DNA of 64,000 bases from Bathymodiolus brooksi (taxonomy: Eukaryota; Mollusca; Bivalvia; Mytilida; Modiolidae). A program made the position numbers and the translations under genes. Shown here in pieces: positions 33,901 through 47,500 of the stretch; the stretch's first letter is position 1, and each line of letters begins with the position of its first letter. The notes beneath the pieces are model-generated. The model was not told the DNA's origin. It ran no database searches and was given only the letters and a program-made list of their open reading frames with translations. Where the stretch lies: contig OY804580.1 of the NCBI GenBank assembly GCA_963680875.1, forward strand, positions 108,999,534 through 109,063,533. Reading direction: 5' to 3'.

Positions 33901-36300
33901 TGTTTCTTGATCATTCCTATAACAGAAACTTAGACGACCTTGGTAAGTAACTATTTGTTTGTTTTGTTTCTGTATCATTCCTATAACAGAAAATTAGACG
34001 ACCATAGTATGTAACTTTTGTGCTTGTTTTGTTTCTGTATCATTCCTATAACAGAAACTTAGGCAACCATGGTAAGTAACTCTTGTGTTTGTTTTGTGTC
34101 TGTATCATTCCTATAACAGAAAGTTAGGCAACCATGGTAAGTAACTTTTGTGTTTGTTTTGTTTCTGTATCATTCCTATAACAGAAATTTAGACAACCAA
34201 GGTAAGTAACTTTTGTGTTTGTTTTGTTTCTGTATCATTCATATAACAGAAAATTAGACGACCATAGTATGTAACTTTTGTGTTTGTTTTGTTTCTGTAT
34301 CATTCATATAACAGAAAATTAGACGACCATAGTATGTAACTTTTGTATTTGTTTTGTTTCTGTATCATTCCGATAACAGAAACTTAGACGACAATGGTAA
34401 ATATCTAAGTGTTTGCTTTGTTTCTTTATCATTCCTATAACAGAAACTTAGACGACCATTGTAAGTAACTTTTGTGTTTGTTTTGTTTCTGTATCATTCA
34501 TATTACAGAAACTTAGACAACCATGGTAAGTAACTATGTGTTTGTTTTGTTTCTGTATCATTCCTATAACAGAAACTTAGACGACAATGGTAAGTAACTT
34601 TGCGCTTGTTTTGTTTCTGTATCATTCCTATAACAGAAACTTAGACGGCCATGGTTAGAAACTATGTGTTTGTTTTGTTTCTGTATCATTCCTCTAATAG
34701 AAACTTAGACGACCATGTAAGTAACTTTTTTGTTTGTTTTGTTTCTGTATCATTCCTATAACAGAAACTTAGACAACAATGGTAAGTAACTTTTGTGTTT
34801 GTTTTGTTTCTGTATCATTCCTATAACAGAAACTTAGGCGACCATGGTAAGTAACTATGTGTTTGTTTTGTTTCTGAATCATTCCTATAACAGAAACTTA
34901 GACGACCATGGTTAGTAACTATGTGTTTGTTTTTGTTTCTGTATCATTCCTATAACAGAAACTTAGACGACCATGGTAAGTAACTATTTGTTTGTTTTGT
35001 TTCTGTATCATTCCTCTAACAGAAACTTAGACGACCATGGTAAGTAACTATGTGTTTGTTTTGTTTCTGTATCATTCCTATAACAGAAACTTAGGCGACC
35101 ACGGTAAGTAACTTTTGTGTTTGTTTTGTTTCTGTATCATTCCTCTAACAGAAACTTAGATGACCATGGTAAGTAATTATGTGTTTGTTTTGTTTCTGTA
35201 TCATTCCTATAACAGAAAATTAGACGACCATAGTATGTAACTTTTGTGTTTGTTTTGTTTCTGTATCATTCCTATAACAGAAACTTAGACGACAATGGTA
35301 AATACCTAAGTGTTTGCTTTGTTTCTTGATCATTCCTATAACAGAAACCTAGACGACCTTGGTAAGTAACTATTTGTTTGTTTTCTTTCTGTATCATTCC
35401 TATAACAGAAAATTAGACGACCATAGTATGTAACTTTTGTGTTTGTTTTGTTTCTGTATCATTCCGATAACAGGAACTTAGACGACAATGGTAAATATCT
35501 AAGTGTTTACTTTGTTTCTTTATCATTCCTATAACAGAAACTTAGACGACCATGGTAAGTAACTTTTGTGTTTGTTTTGTTTCTGTATCATTCCTATAAC
35601 AGAAACGTAGGCAACCATGGTAAGTAACTCTTGTGTTTGTTTTGTTTCTGTATCATTCCTATAACAGAAACTTAGACAACAATGGTAAGTAACTTTTGTG
35701 TTTGTTTTGTTTATGTATCATTCCTATAATAGAAACTTAGACGACCATGGTAAGTAACTATGTGTTTGTTTTTGTTTATGTATCATTCCTATAACAGAAA
35801 CTTACACGACCATGGTAAGTAACTATTTGTTTGTTTTGTTTCTGTATCATTCCTATAACAGAAAATTAGACGACCATAGTATGTAACTTTTGTGTTTGTT
35901 TTGTTTCTGTATCATTCCTATAACAGAAACTTAGACAACCATGGTAAATAACTATGTGTTTGTGTTGTTTTTGTATCATTCCTATAACAGAAACTTAGAC
36001 GACCATGGTAAGTAACTCTGTGTCTGTTTTGTTTCTTGATCATTCCTATAACAGAAACTTAGACGACCTTGGTAAGTAACTATTTGTTTGTTTTGTTTCT
36101 GTATCATTCCTATAACAGAAAATTAGACGACCATAGTAGATAACTTTTGTGCTTGTTTTGTTTCTGTATCATTCCTATAACAGAAACTTAGGCAACCATG
36201 GTAAGTAACTCTTGTGTTTGTTTTGTGTCTGTATCATTCCTATAACAGAAAGTTAGGCAACCATGGTAAGTAACTTTTGTGTTTGTTTTGTTTCTGTATC
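30960..36300. repeat. ~2063-bp higher-order repeat, about 2.5 copies
   Basis: The AGATGACC variant is at 31031, 33095 and 35158; the GGCGACCACGG variant is at 30967, 33031 and 35094; the shortened CCATGTAAGT unit is at 32651 and 34714. Offsets are 2063-2064 bp (32 units). Confidence 0.85.
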
Positions 36301-37034
36301 ATTCCTATTACAGAAACTTAGACAACCATGGTAAGTAACTATGTGTTTGTTTTGTTTCTGTATCATTCCTATAACAGAAACTTAGACGACAATGGTAAGT
36401 AACTTTGCGCTTGTTTTGTTTCTGTATCATTCCTATAACAGAAACTTAGACGACCATGGTTAGAAACTATGTGTTTGTTTTGTTTCTGTATCATTCCTCT
36501 AATAGAAACTTAGACGACCATGGTAAGTAACTATGTGTTTGTTTTGTTTCTGAATCATTCCTATAACAGAAACTTAGACGACCATGGTTAGTAACTATGT
36601 GTTTGTTTTTGTTTCTGTATCATTCCTATAACAGAAACTTAGACGACCATGGTAAGTAACTATTTGTTTGTTTTGTTTCTGTATCATTCCTCTAACAGAA
36701 ACTTAGACGACCATGGTAAGTAATTTTGTGTTTGTTTTGTTTCTGTATCATTCCTATAGCAGAAAATTAGACGACCATAGTATGTAACTTTTGTGTTTGT
36801 TTTGTTTCTGTATCATTCCTATAACAGAAACTTAGACAACCATGGTAAATAACTATGTGTTTGTGTTGTTTCTGTATCATTCCGATAACAGAAACTTAGA
36901 CGACCATGGTAAGTAACTCTGTGTTTGTTTTGTTTCTGTATCATTCCTATAACAGAAACTTAGGCGACAATGGTAAATATCTAAGTGTTTGCTTTGTTTC
37001 TTTATCATTCCTATAACAGAAACTTAGACGACCA

Positions 37035-40000
37035 TGGTAAGTAACTTTTGTGTTTGTTTTGTTTATGTATCATTCCTATACCAGAAACTTAGGCAATCAT
37101 GGTAAGTAACTATGTGTTTGTTTTGTTTCTGTATCATTCCTATAACAGAAACTTAGACGACAATGGTAAGTAACTTTGTGCTTGTTTTGTTTCTCTATCA
37201 TTCCTATAACAGAAACTTAGACGACCATGGTTAGTAACTATGTGTTTGTTTTGTTTCTGTATCATTCCTATAACAGAAACTTAGACAACAATGGTAAGTA
37301 ACTATGTGTTTGTTTTGTTTCTGTATCATTCCTATAACAGAAACTTAGACGACCATGGTTAGTAACTATGTGTTTGTTTTGTTTCTGAATCATTCCTATA
37401 ACAGAAACTTAGGCGACCATGGCAAGTAACTTTTGTGTTTGATTTGTTTCTGTATCATTCCTATAACAGAAAGTTAGACGACCATGGTAAGTAACTACGT
37501 GTTTGTTTTGTTTCTGAATCATTCCTATAACAGAAAATTAGACGACTATAGTATGTAAATTTTGTGTTTGTTTTGTTTCTGTATCATTCCTATAACAGAA
37601 ACTTAGACGACAATGGTAAATATCTAAGTGTTTGCTTTGTTTCTTGATCATTCCTATAACAGAAACTTAGGCGACCATGGCAAGTAACTTTTGTGTTTGT
37701 TTTGTTTCTGTATCATTCATATAACAGAAAGTTAGACGACCATGGTAAGTAACTATATGTTTGTTTTGTTTCTGTATCATTCCTCTAACAGAAACGTAGG
37801 CAACCATGGTAAGTAACTTTTGTGTTTGTTTTGTTTCTGTATCATTCCTATAACAGAAACTTAGACAACAATGGTAAGTAACTTTTGTGTTTGTTTTGTT
37901 TATGTATCATTCCTATAATAGAAACTTAGACGACCATGGTAAGTAACTTTTGTGTTTGTTTTGTTTCTGTGTCATTCCTATAACAAAAACTTAGGCGATC
38001 ATGGTAAGTAACTTTTGTGTTTGTTTTGTTTATGTATCATTCCTATAACAGAAAGTTAGACGACCATGGTAAGTAACTACGTGTTTGTTTTGTTTTTGAA
38101 TCATTCCTATAACAGAAACTTAGACGACCATGGTTAGTAACTATGTGTTTGTTTTTGTTTCTGTATCATTCCTATAACAGAAACTTACACGACCATGGTA
38201 AATAACTATTTGTTTGTTTTGTTTCTGTATCATTCCTATAACAGAAAATTAGACGACCATAGTATGTAACTTTTGTGTTTGTTTTGTTTCTGTATCATTC
38301 CTATAACAGAAACTTAGACAACCATGGTAAATAACTATGTGTTTGTGTTGTTTTTGTATCATTCCTATAACAGAAACTTAGACGACCATGGTAAGTAACT
38401 CTGTGTTTGTTTTGTTTCTTGATCATTCCTATAACAGAAACTTAGAAGACCTTGGTAAGTAACTATTTGTTTGTTTTGTTTCTGTATCATTCCTATAACA
38501 GAAAATTAGACGACCATAGTATGTAACTTTTGTGCTTGTTTTGTTTCTGTATCATTCCTATAACAGAAACTTAGGCAACCATGGTAAGTAACTCTTGTGT
38601 TTGTTTTGTTTCTGTATCATTCCTATAACAGAAAGTTAGGCAACCATGGTAAGTAACTTTTGTGTTTGTTTTGTTTCTGTATCATTCCTATAACAGAAAT
38701 TTAGACAACCATGGTAAGTAACTTTTGTGTTTGTTTTGTTTCTGTATCATTCCTATAACAGAAACTTAGGCAACAATGGTAAGTAATTTTGTGTTTGTTT
38801 TGTTTCTGTATAATTTCTATAACAGAATCTTAGACGACCATGGTAAGTATCTTTTGTGTTTGTTTTGTTTCTATATCATTCCTATAACAGAAACTTAAAC
38901 AACCATGGTAAGTAACTATGTGTTTGTTTTGTTTCTGTGTCTTTCCTATAACAGAAACTTAGGCGACCACGGTAAGTAACTTTTGTGTTTGTTTTGTTTC
39001 TGTATCATTACTCTAACAGAAACTTAGACGACCATGGTAAGTAATTATGTGTTTGTTTTGCTTATGTATCATTCCTATAACAGAAAATTAGACGACCATA
39101 GCATGTAATTTTTGTGTTTGTTTTGTTTCTGTATCATTCCTATAACAGAAACTTAGACGACAATGGTAAATATCTAAGTGTTTGTTTTGTTTCTGTATCA
39201 TTCCTATAACAGAAACTTAGGCAACCATGGTAAGTAACTTTTGTGTTTGTTTTGTTTCTGTATCAATCCTATAACAGAAACTTAGACGACAATGGTAAAT
39301 ATCTAAGTCTTTGCTTTGTTTCTTTATCATTCCTATAGCAGAAACCTAGACGACCATAGAAAGTAACTTTTATGTTTGTTTTGTTTCTGTATCATTCCTA
39401 TAACAGAAAGTTAGACGACCATGGTAAGTAACTATATGTTTGTTTTGTTTCTGTATCATTTCTCTAACAGAAACTTAGGCGACCATGGTAAGTAACTTTT
39501 GTGTTTGTTTTGTTTCTGTATCATTCCTATAACAGAAACTTAGACAACAATGGAAAGTAACTTTTGTGTTTGTTTTGTTTCTGTATCATTCCTATAACAG
39601 AAACTTAGACGACCATGGTAAGTAACTTTTGTGTTTGTTTTGTTTCTGTATCATTCCTATAACAGAAACTTAGGCGACCATGGTAAGTAACTTTTGTGTT
39701 TGTTTTGTTTCTGTATCATTCCTATAACAGAAAGTTAGACGACCATGGTAAGTAACTACGTGTTTGTTTTGTTTTTGAATCATTCCTTTAACAGAAACTT
39801 AGACGACCATGGTTAGTAACTATGTGTTTGTTTTTGTTTCTGTATCATTCCTATAACAGAAACTTAGACGACCATGGTAAGTAACTATGTGTTTGTTTTG
39901 TTTCTGTATCATTCCTATAACAGAAAATTAGACGACCATAGTATGTAACTTTTGTGTTTGTTTTGTTTCTGTATCATTCCTATAACAGAAACTTAGACGA

Positions 40001-43000
40001 CAATGGTAAATATCTAAGTGTTTGCGTTGTTTCTTGATCATTCCTATAACAGAAACTTAGACGACCTTGGTAAGTAACTATTTGTTTGTTTTGTTTCTGT
40101 ATCATTCCTATAACAGAAAATTAGACGACCATAGTATGTAACTTTTGTGCTTGTTTTGTTTCTGTATCATTCCTATAACAGAAACTTAGGCAACCATGGT
40201 AAGTAACTCTTGTGTTTGTTTTGTTTCTGTATCATTCCTATAACAGAAAGTTAGGCAACCATGGTAAGTAACTTTTGTGTTTGTTTGTTTCTGTATCATT
40301 CCTATAACAGAAATTTAGACAACCATGGTAAGTAACTTGTGTGTTTGTTTTGTTTCTGTATCATTCCTATAACAGAAACTTAGGCAACCATGGTAAGTAA
40401 TTTTGTGTTTGTTTTGTTTCTGTATCATTTCTATAACAGAAACTTAAACAGCCATGCTAAGTAACTTTGTGTTTGTTTTGTTTCTGTATCATTCCTATAA
40501 CAGAATCTTAGACGACCATAATAAGTAACTTTTGTGTTTGTTTTGTTTCTATATCATTCCTAAAACAGAAACCTAAACAACCATGGAAAGTAACTTTTAT
40601 GTTTGTTTTGTTTCTGTATCATTCCTCTAACAGAAACTTAGACGACTATGGTAAGTAACTATGTGTTTATTTTGTTTCTGTATCATTCCTATAACAAAAA
40701 ATTAGACGACCATAATATGTAACTTTTGTGTTTGTTTTGTTTCTGTATCATTCCTATAACAGAAACTTAGGCAACCATGGTAAGTAACTTTTGTGTTTGT
40801 TTTGTTTATGTATCATTCCTATACCAGAAACTTAGGCAATCATGGTAAGTAACTATGTGTTTGTTTTGTTTCTGTATCATTCCTATAACAGAAACTTAGA
40901 CGACAATGGTAAGTAACTTTGTGCTTGTTTTGTTTCTCTATCATTCCTATAACAGAAACTTAGACGACCATGGTTAGTAACTATGTGTTTGTTTTGTTTC
41001 TGTATCATTCCTATAACAGAAACTTAGACAACAATGGTAAGTAACTATGTGTTTGTTTTGTTTCTGTATCATTCCTATAACAGAAACTTAGACGACCATG
41101 GTTAGTAACTATGTGTTTGTTTTGTTTCTGAATCATTCCTATAACAGAAACTTAGGCGACCATGGCAAGTAACTTTTGTGTTTGATTTGTTTCTGTATCA
41201 TTCCTATAACAGAAAGTTAGACGACCATGGTAAGTAACTACGTGTTTGTTTTGTTTCTGAATCATTCCTATAACAGAAAATTAGACGACTATAGTATGTA
41301 AATTTTGTGTTTGTTTTGTTTCTGTATCATTCCTATAACAGAAACTTAGACGACAATGGTAAATATCTAAGTGTTTGCTTTGTTTCTTGATCATTCCTAT
41401 AACAGAAACTTAGGCGACCATGGCAAGTAACTTTTGTGTTTGTTTTGTTTCTGTATCATTCATATAACAGAAAGTTAGACGACCATGGTAAGTAACTATA
41501 TGTTTGTTTTGTTTCTGTATCATTCCTCTAACAGAAACGTAGGCAACCATGGTAAGTAACTTTTGTGTTTGTTTTGTTTCTGTATCATTCCTATAACAGA
41601 AACTTAGACAACAATGGTAAGTAACTTTTGTGTTTGTTTTGTTTATGTATCATTCCTATAATAGAAACTTAGACGACCATGGTAAGTAACTTTTGTGTTT
41701 GTTTTGTTTCTGTGTCATTCCTATAACAAAAACTTAGGCGATCATGGTAAGTAACTTTTGTGTTTGTTTTGTTTATGTATCATTCCTATAACAGAAAGTT
41801 AGACGACCATGGTAAGTAACTACGTGTTTGTTTTGTTTTTGAATCATTCCTATAACAGAAACTTAGACGACCATGGTTAGTAACTATGTGTTTGTTTTTG
41901 TTTCTGTATCATTCCTATAACAGAAACTTACACGACCATGGTAAATAACTATTTGTTTGTTTTGTTTCTGTATCATTCCTATAACAGAAAATTAGACGAC
42001 CATAGTATGTAACTTTTGTGTTTGTTTTGTTTCTGTATCATTCCTATAACAGAAACTTAGACAACCATGGTAAATAACTATGTGTTTGTGTTGTTTTTGT
42101 ATCATTCCTATAACAGAAACTTAGACGACCATGGTAAGTAACTCTGTGTTTGTTTTGTTTCTTGATCATTCCTATAACAGAAACTTAGAAGACCTTGGTA
42201 AGTAACTATTTGTTTGTTTTGTTTCTGTATCATTCCTATAACAGAAAATTAGACGACCATAGTATGTAACTTTTGTGCTTGTTTTGTTTCTGTATCATTC
42301 CTATAACAGAAACTTAGGCAACCATGGTAAGTAACTCTTGTGTTTGTTTTGTTTCTGTATCATTCCTATAACAGAAAGTTAGGCAACCATGGTAAGTAAC
42401 TTTTGTGTTTGTTTTGTTTCTGTATCATTCCTATAACAGAAATTTAGACAACCATGGTAAGTAACTTTTGTGTTTGTTTTGTTTCTGTATCATTCCTATA
42501 ACAGAAACTTAGGCAACAATGGTAAGTAATTTTGTGTTTGTTTTGTTTCTGTATAATTTCTATAACAGAATCTTAGACGACCATGGTAAGTATCTTTTGT
42601 GTTTGTTTTGTTTCTATATCATTCCTATAACAGAAACTTAAACAACCATGGTAAGTAACTATGTGTTTGTTTTGTTTCTGTGTCTTTCCTATAACAGAAA
42701 CTTAGGCGACCACGGTAAGTAACTTTTGTGTTTGTTTTGTTTCTGTATCATTACTCTAACAGAAACTTAGACGACCATGGTAAGTAATTATGTGTTTGTT
42801 TTGCTTATGTATCATTCCTATAACAGAAAATTAGACGACCATAGCATGTAATTTTTGTGTTTGTTTTGTTTCTGTATCATTCCTATAACAGAAACTTAGA
42901 CGACAATGGTAAATATCTAAGTGTTTGTTTTGTTTCTGTATCATTCCTATAACAGAAACTTAGGCAACCATGGTAAGTAACTTTTGTGTTTGTTTTGTTT

Positions 43001-44520
43001 CTGTATCAATCCTATAACAGAAACTTAGACGACAATGGTAAATATCTAAGTCTTTGCTTTGTTTCTTTATCATTCCTATAGCAGAAACCTAGACGACCAT
43101 AGAAAGTAACTTTTATGTTTGTTTTGTTTCTGTATCATTCCTATAACAGAAAGTTAGACGACCATGGTAAGTAACTATATGTTTGTTTTGTTTCTGTATC
43201 ATTTCTCTAACAGAAACTTAGGCGACCATGGTAAGTAACTTTTGTGTTTGTTTTGTTTCTGTATCATTCCTATAACAGAAACTTAGACAACAATGGAAAG
43301 TAACTTTTGTGTTTGTTTTGTTTCTGTATCATTCCTATAACAGAAACTTAGACGACCATGGTAAGTAACTTTTGTGTTTGTTTTGTTTCTGTATCATTCC
43401 TATAACAGAAACTTAGGCGACCATGGTAAGTAACTTTTGTGTTTGTTTTGTTTCTGTATCATTCCTATAACAGAAAGTTAGACGACCATGGTAAGTAACT
43501 ACGTGTTTGTTTTGTTTTTGAATCATTCCTTTAACAGAAACTTAGACGACCATGGTTAGTAACTATGTGTTTGTTTTTGTTTCTGTATCATTCCTATAAC
43601 AGAAACTTAGACGACCATGGTAAGTAACTATGTGTTTGTTTTGTTTCTGTATCATTCCTATAACAGAAAATTAGACGACCATAGTATGTAACTTTTGTGT
43701 TTGTTTTGTTTCTGTATCATTCCTATAACAGAAACTTAGACGACAATGGTAAATATCTAAGTGTTTGCGTTGTTTCTTGATCATTCCTATAACAGAAACT
43801 TAGACGACCTTGGTAAGTAACTATTTGTTTGTTTTGTTTCTGTATCATTCCTATAACAGAAAATTAGACGACCATAGTATGTAACTTTTGTGCTTGTTTT
43901 GTTTCTGTATCATTCCTATAACAGAAACTTAGGCAACCATGGTAAGTAACTCTTGTGTTTGTTTTGTTTCTGTATCATTCCTATAACAGAAAGTTAGGCA
44001 ACCATGGTAAGTAACTTTTGTGTTTGTTTGTTTCTGTATCATTCCTATAACAGAAATTTAGACAACCATGGTAAGTAACTTGTGTGTTTGTTTTGTTTCT
44101 GTATCATTCCTATAACAGAAACTTAGGCAACCATGGTAAGTAATTTTGTGTTTGTTTTGTTTCTGTATCATTTCTATAACAGAAACTTAAACAGCCATGC
44201 TAAGTAACTTTGTGTTTGTTTTGTTTCTGTATCATTCCTATAACAGAATCTTAGACGACCATAATAAGTAACTTTTGTGTTTGTTTTGTTTCTATATCAT
44301 TCCTAAAACAGAAACCTAAACAACCATGGAAAGTAACTTTTATGTTTGTTTTGTTTCTGTATCATTCCTCTAACAGAAACTTAGACGACTATGGTAAGTA
44401 ACTATGTGTTTATTTTGTTTCTGTATCATTCCTATAACAAAAAATTAGACGACCATAATATGTAACTTTTGTGTTTGTTTTGTTTCTGTATCATTCCTAT
44501 AACAGAAACTTAGGCAACCA
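37035..44520. repeat. Tandem 3743-bp higher-order duplication (two copies)
   Basis: Markers with offset 3743: TTCTCTATC at 37191 and 40934; GACGACTATAG at 37541 and 41284. The copies are about 37035-40777 and 40778-44520 (58 units each). After the second copy the sequence instead follows the order seen from about 30340 (offset 14193). Confidence 0.85.
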
Positions 44521-47500
44521 TGGTAAGTAACTCTTGTGTTTGTTTTGTTTCTGCATCATTCCTATAACAGAAACTTAGGGAACCATGGTAAGTAACTTTT
44601 GTGTTTGTTTTGTTTCTGTATCATTCCTATAATAGAAATTTAGACAACCATGGTAAGTAACCTTTGTGTTTGTTTTGTTTCTGTATCATTCCTATAACAG
44701 AAACTTAGGCAACCATGGTAAGTAACTCTTGTGTTTGTTTTGTTTCTGCATCATTCCTATAACAGAAACTTAGGGAACCATGGTAAGTAACTTTTGTGTT
44801 TGTTTTGTTTCTGTATCATTCCTATAATAGAAATTTAGACAACCATGGTAAGTAACTTTTGTGTTTGTTTTGTTTCTGTATCATTCCTATAACAGAAACT
44901 TAGACAACCATGGAAAGTAATTTTGTGTTTGTTTTGTTTCTGTATCATTTCTAAAACAGAAACTTAAACAGCCATGCTAAGTAACTTTGTGTTTGTTTTG
45001 TTTCTGTATCATTCCTATAACAGAATCTTAGACGACCATGGTAAGTATCTTTTGTGTTTGTTTTGTTTCTATATCATTCCTATAACAGAAACTTAAACAA
45101 CCATGGTAAGTAACTATGTGTTTGTTTTGTTTCTGTATCATTCCTATAACAGAAACTTAGGCGACCACGGTAAGTAACTTTTGTGTTTGTTTTGTTTCTG
45201 TATCATTCCTCTAACAGAAACTTAGATGACCATGGTAAGTAATTATGTGTTTGTTTTGTTTCTGTATCATTCCTATAACAGAAAATTAGACGACCATAGT
45301 ATGTAACTTTTGTGTTTGTTTTGTTTCTGTATCATTCCTATAACAGAAACTTAGACGACAATGGTAAATACCTAAGTGTTTGCTTTGTTTCTTGATCATT
45401 CCTATAACAGAAACTTAGACGACCTTGGTAAGTAACTATTTGTTTGTTTTCTTTCTGTATCATTCCTATAACAGAAAATTAGACGACCATAGTATGTAAC
45501 TTTTGTGTTTGTTTTGTTTCTGTATCATTCCGATAACAGGAACTTAGACGACAATGGTAAATATCTAAGTGTTTGCTTTGTTTCTTTATCATTCCTATAA
45601 CTATAACAGAAACTTAGACGACCATGGTAAGTAACTTTTGTGTTTGTTTTGTTTCTGTATCATTCCTATAACAGAAACGTAGGCAACCATGGTAAGTAAC
45701 TCTTGTGTTTGTTTTGTTTCTGTATCATTCCTATAACAGAAACTTAGACAACAATGGTAAGTAACTTTTGTGTTTGTTTTGTTTATGTATCATTCCTATA
45801 ATAGAAACTTAGACGACCATGGTAAGTAACTATGTGCTTGTTTTTGTTTATGTATCATTCCTATAACAGAAACTTACACGACCATGGTAAGTAACTATTT
45901 GTTTGTTTTGTTTTTGTATCATTCCTATAACAGAAAATTAGACGACCATAGTATGTAACTTTTGTGTTTGTTTTGTTTCTGTATCATTCCTATAACAGAA
46001 ACTTAGACAACCATGGTAAATAACTATGTGTTTGTGTTGTTTTTGTATCATTCCTATAACAGAAACTTAGACGACCATGGTAAGTAACTCTGTGTTTGTT
46101 TTGTTTCTTGATCATTCCTATAACAGAAACTTAGACGACCTTGGTAAGTAACTATTTGTTTGTTTTGTTTCTGTATCATTCCTATAACAGAAAATTAGAC
46201 GACCATAGTATGTAACTTTTGTGCTTGTTTTGTTTCTGTATCATTCCTATAACAGAAACTTAGGCAACCATGGTAAGTAACTCTTGTGTTTGTTTTGTTT
46301 CTGTATCATTCCTATAACAGAAAGTTAGGCAACCATGGTAAGTAACTTTTGTGTTTGTTTTGTTTCTGTATCATTCCTATAACAGAAATTTAGACAACCA
46401 AGGTAAGTAACTTTTGTGTTTGTTTTGTTTCTGTATCATTCATATAACAGAAAATTAGACGACCATAGTATGTAACTTTTGTATTTGTTTTGTTTCTGTA
46501 TCATTCCGATAACAGAAACTTAGACGACAATGGTAAATATCTAAGTGTTTGCTTTGTTTCTTTATCATTCCTATAACAGAAACTTAGACGACCATGGTAA
46601 GTAACTTTTGTGTTTGTTTTGTTTCTGTATCATTCCTATTACAGAAACTTAGACAACCATGGTAAGTAACTATGTGTTTGTTTTGTTTCTGTATCATTCC
46701 TATAACAGAAAGTTAGACGACAATGGTAAGTAACTTTGCGCTTGTTTTGTTTCTGTATCATTCCTATAACAGAAACTTAGACGACCATGGTTAGAAACTA
46801 TGTGTTTGTTTTGTTTCTGTATCATTCCTCTAATAGAAACTTAGACGACCATGTAAGTAACTTTTTTGTTTGTTTTGTTTCTGTATCATTCCTATAACAG
46901 AAACTTAGACAACAATGGAAAGTAACTTTTGTGTTTGTTTTGTTTCTGTATCATTCCTATAACAGAAACTTAGGCGACCATGGTAAGTAACTATGTGTTT
47001 GTTTTGTTTCTGAATCATTCCTATAACAGAAACTTAGACGACCATGGTTAGTAACTATGTGTTTGTTTTTGTTTCTGTATCATTCCTATAACAGAAAATT
47101 AGACGACCATGGTAAGTAACTATTTGTTTGTTTTGTTTCTGTATCATTCCTCTAACAGAAACTTAGACGACCATGGTAAGTAATTTTGTGTTTGTTTTGT
47201 TTCTGTATCATTCCTATAACAGAAAATTAGACGACCATAGTATGTAACTTTTGTGTTTGTTTTGTTTCTGTATCATTCCTATAACAGAAACTTAGACAAC
47301 CATGGTAAATAACTATGTGTTTGTGTTGTTTCTGTATCATTCCGATAACAGAAACTTAGACGACCATGGTAAGTAACTCTGTGTTTGTTTTGTTTCTGTA
47401 TCATTCCTATAACAGAAACTTAGGCGACAATGGTAAATATCTAAGTGTTTGCTTTGTTTCTTTATCATTCCTATAACAGAAACTTAGACGACCATGGTAA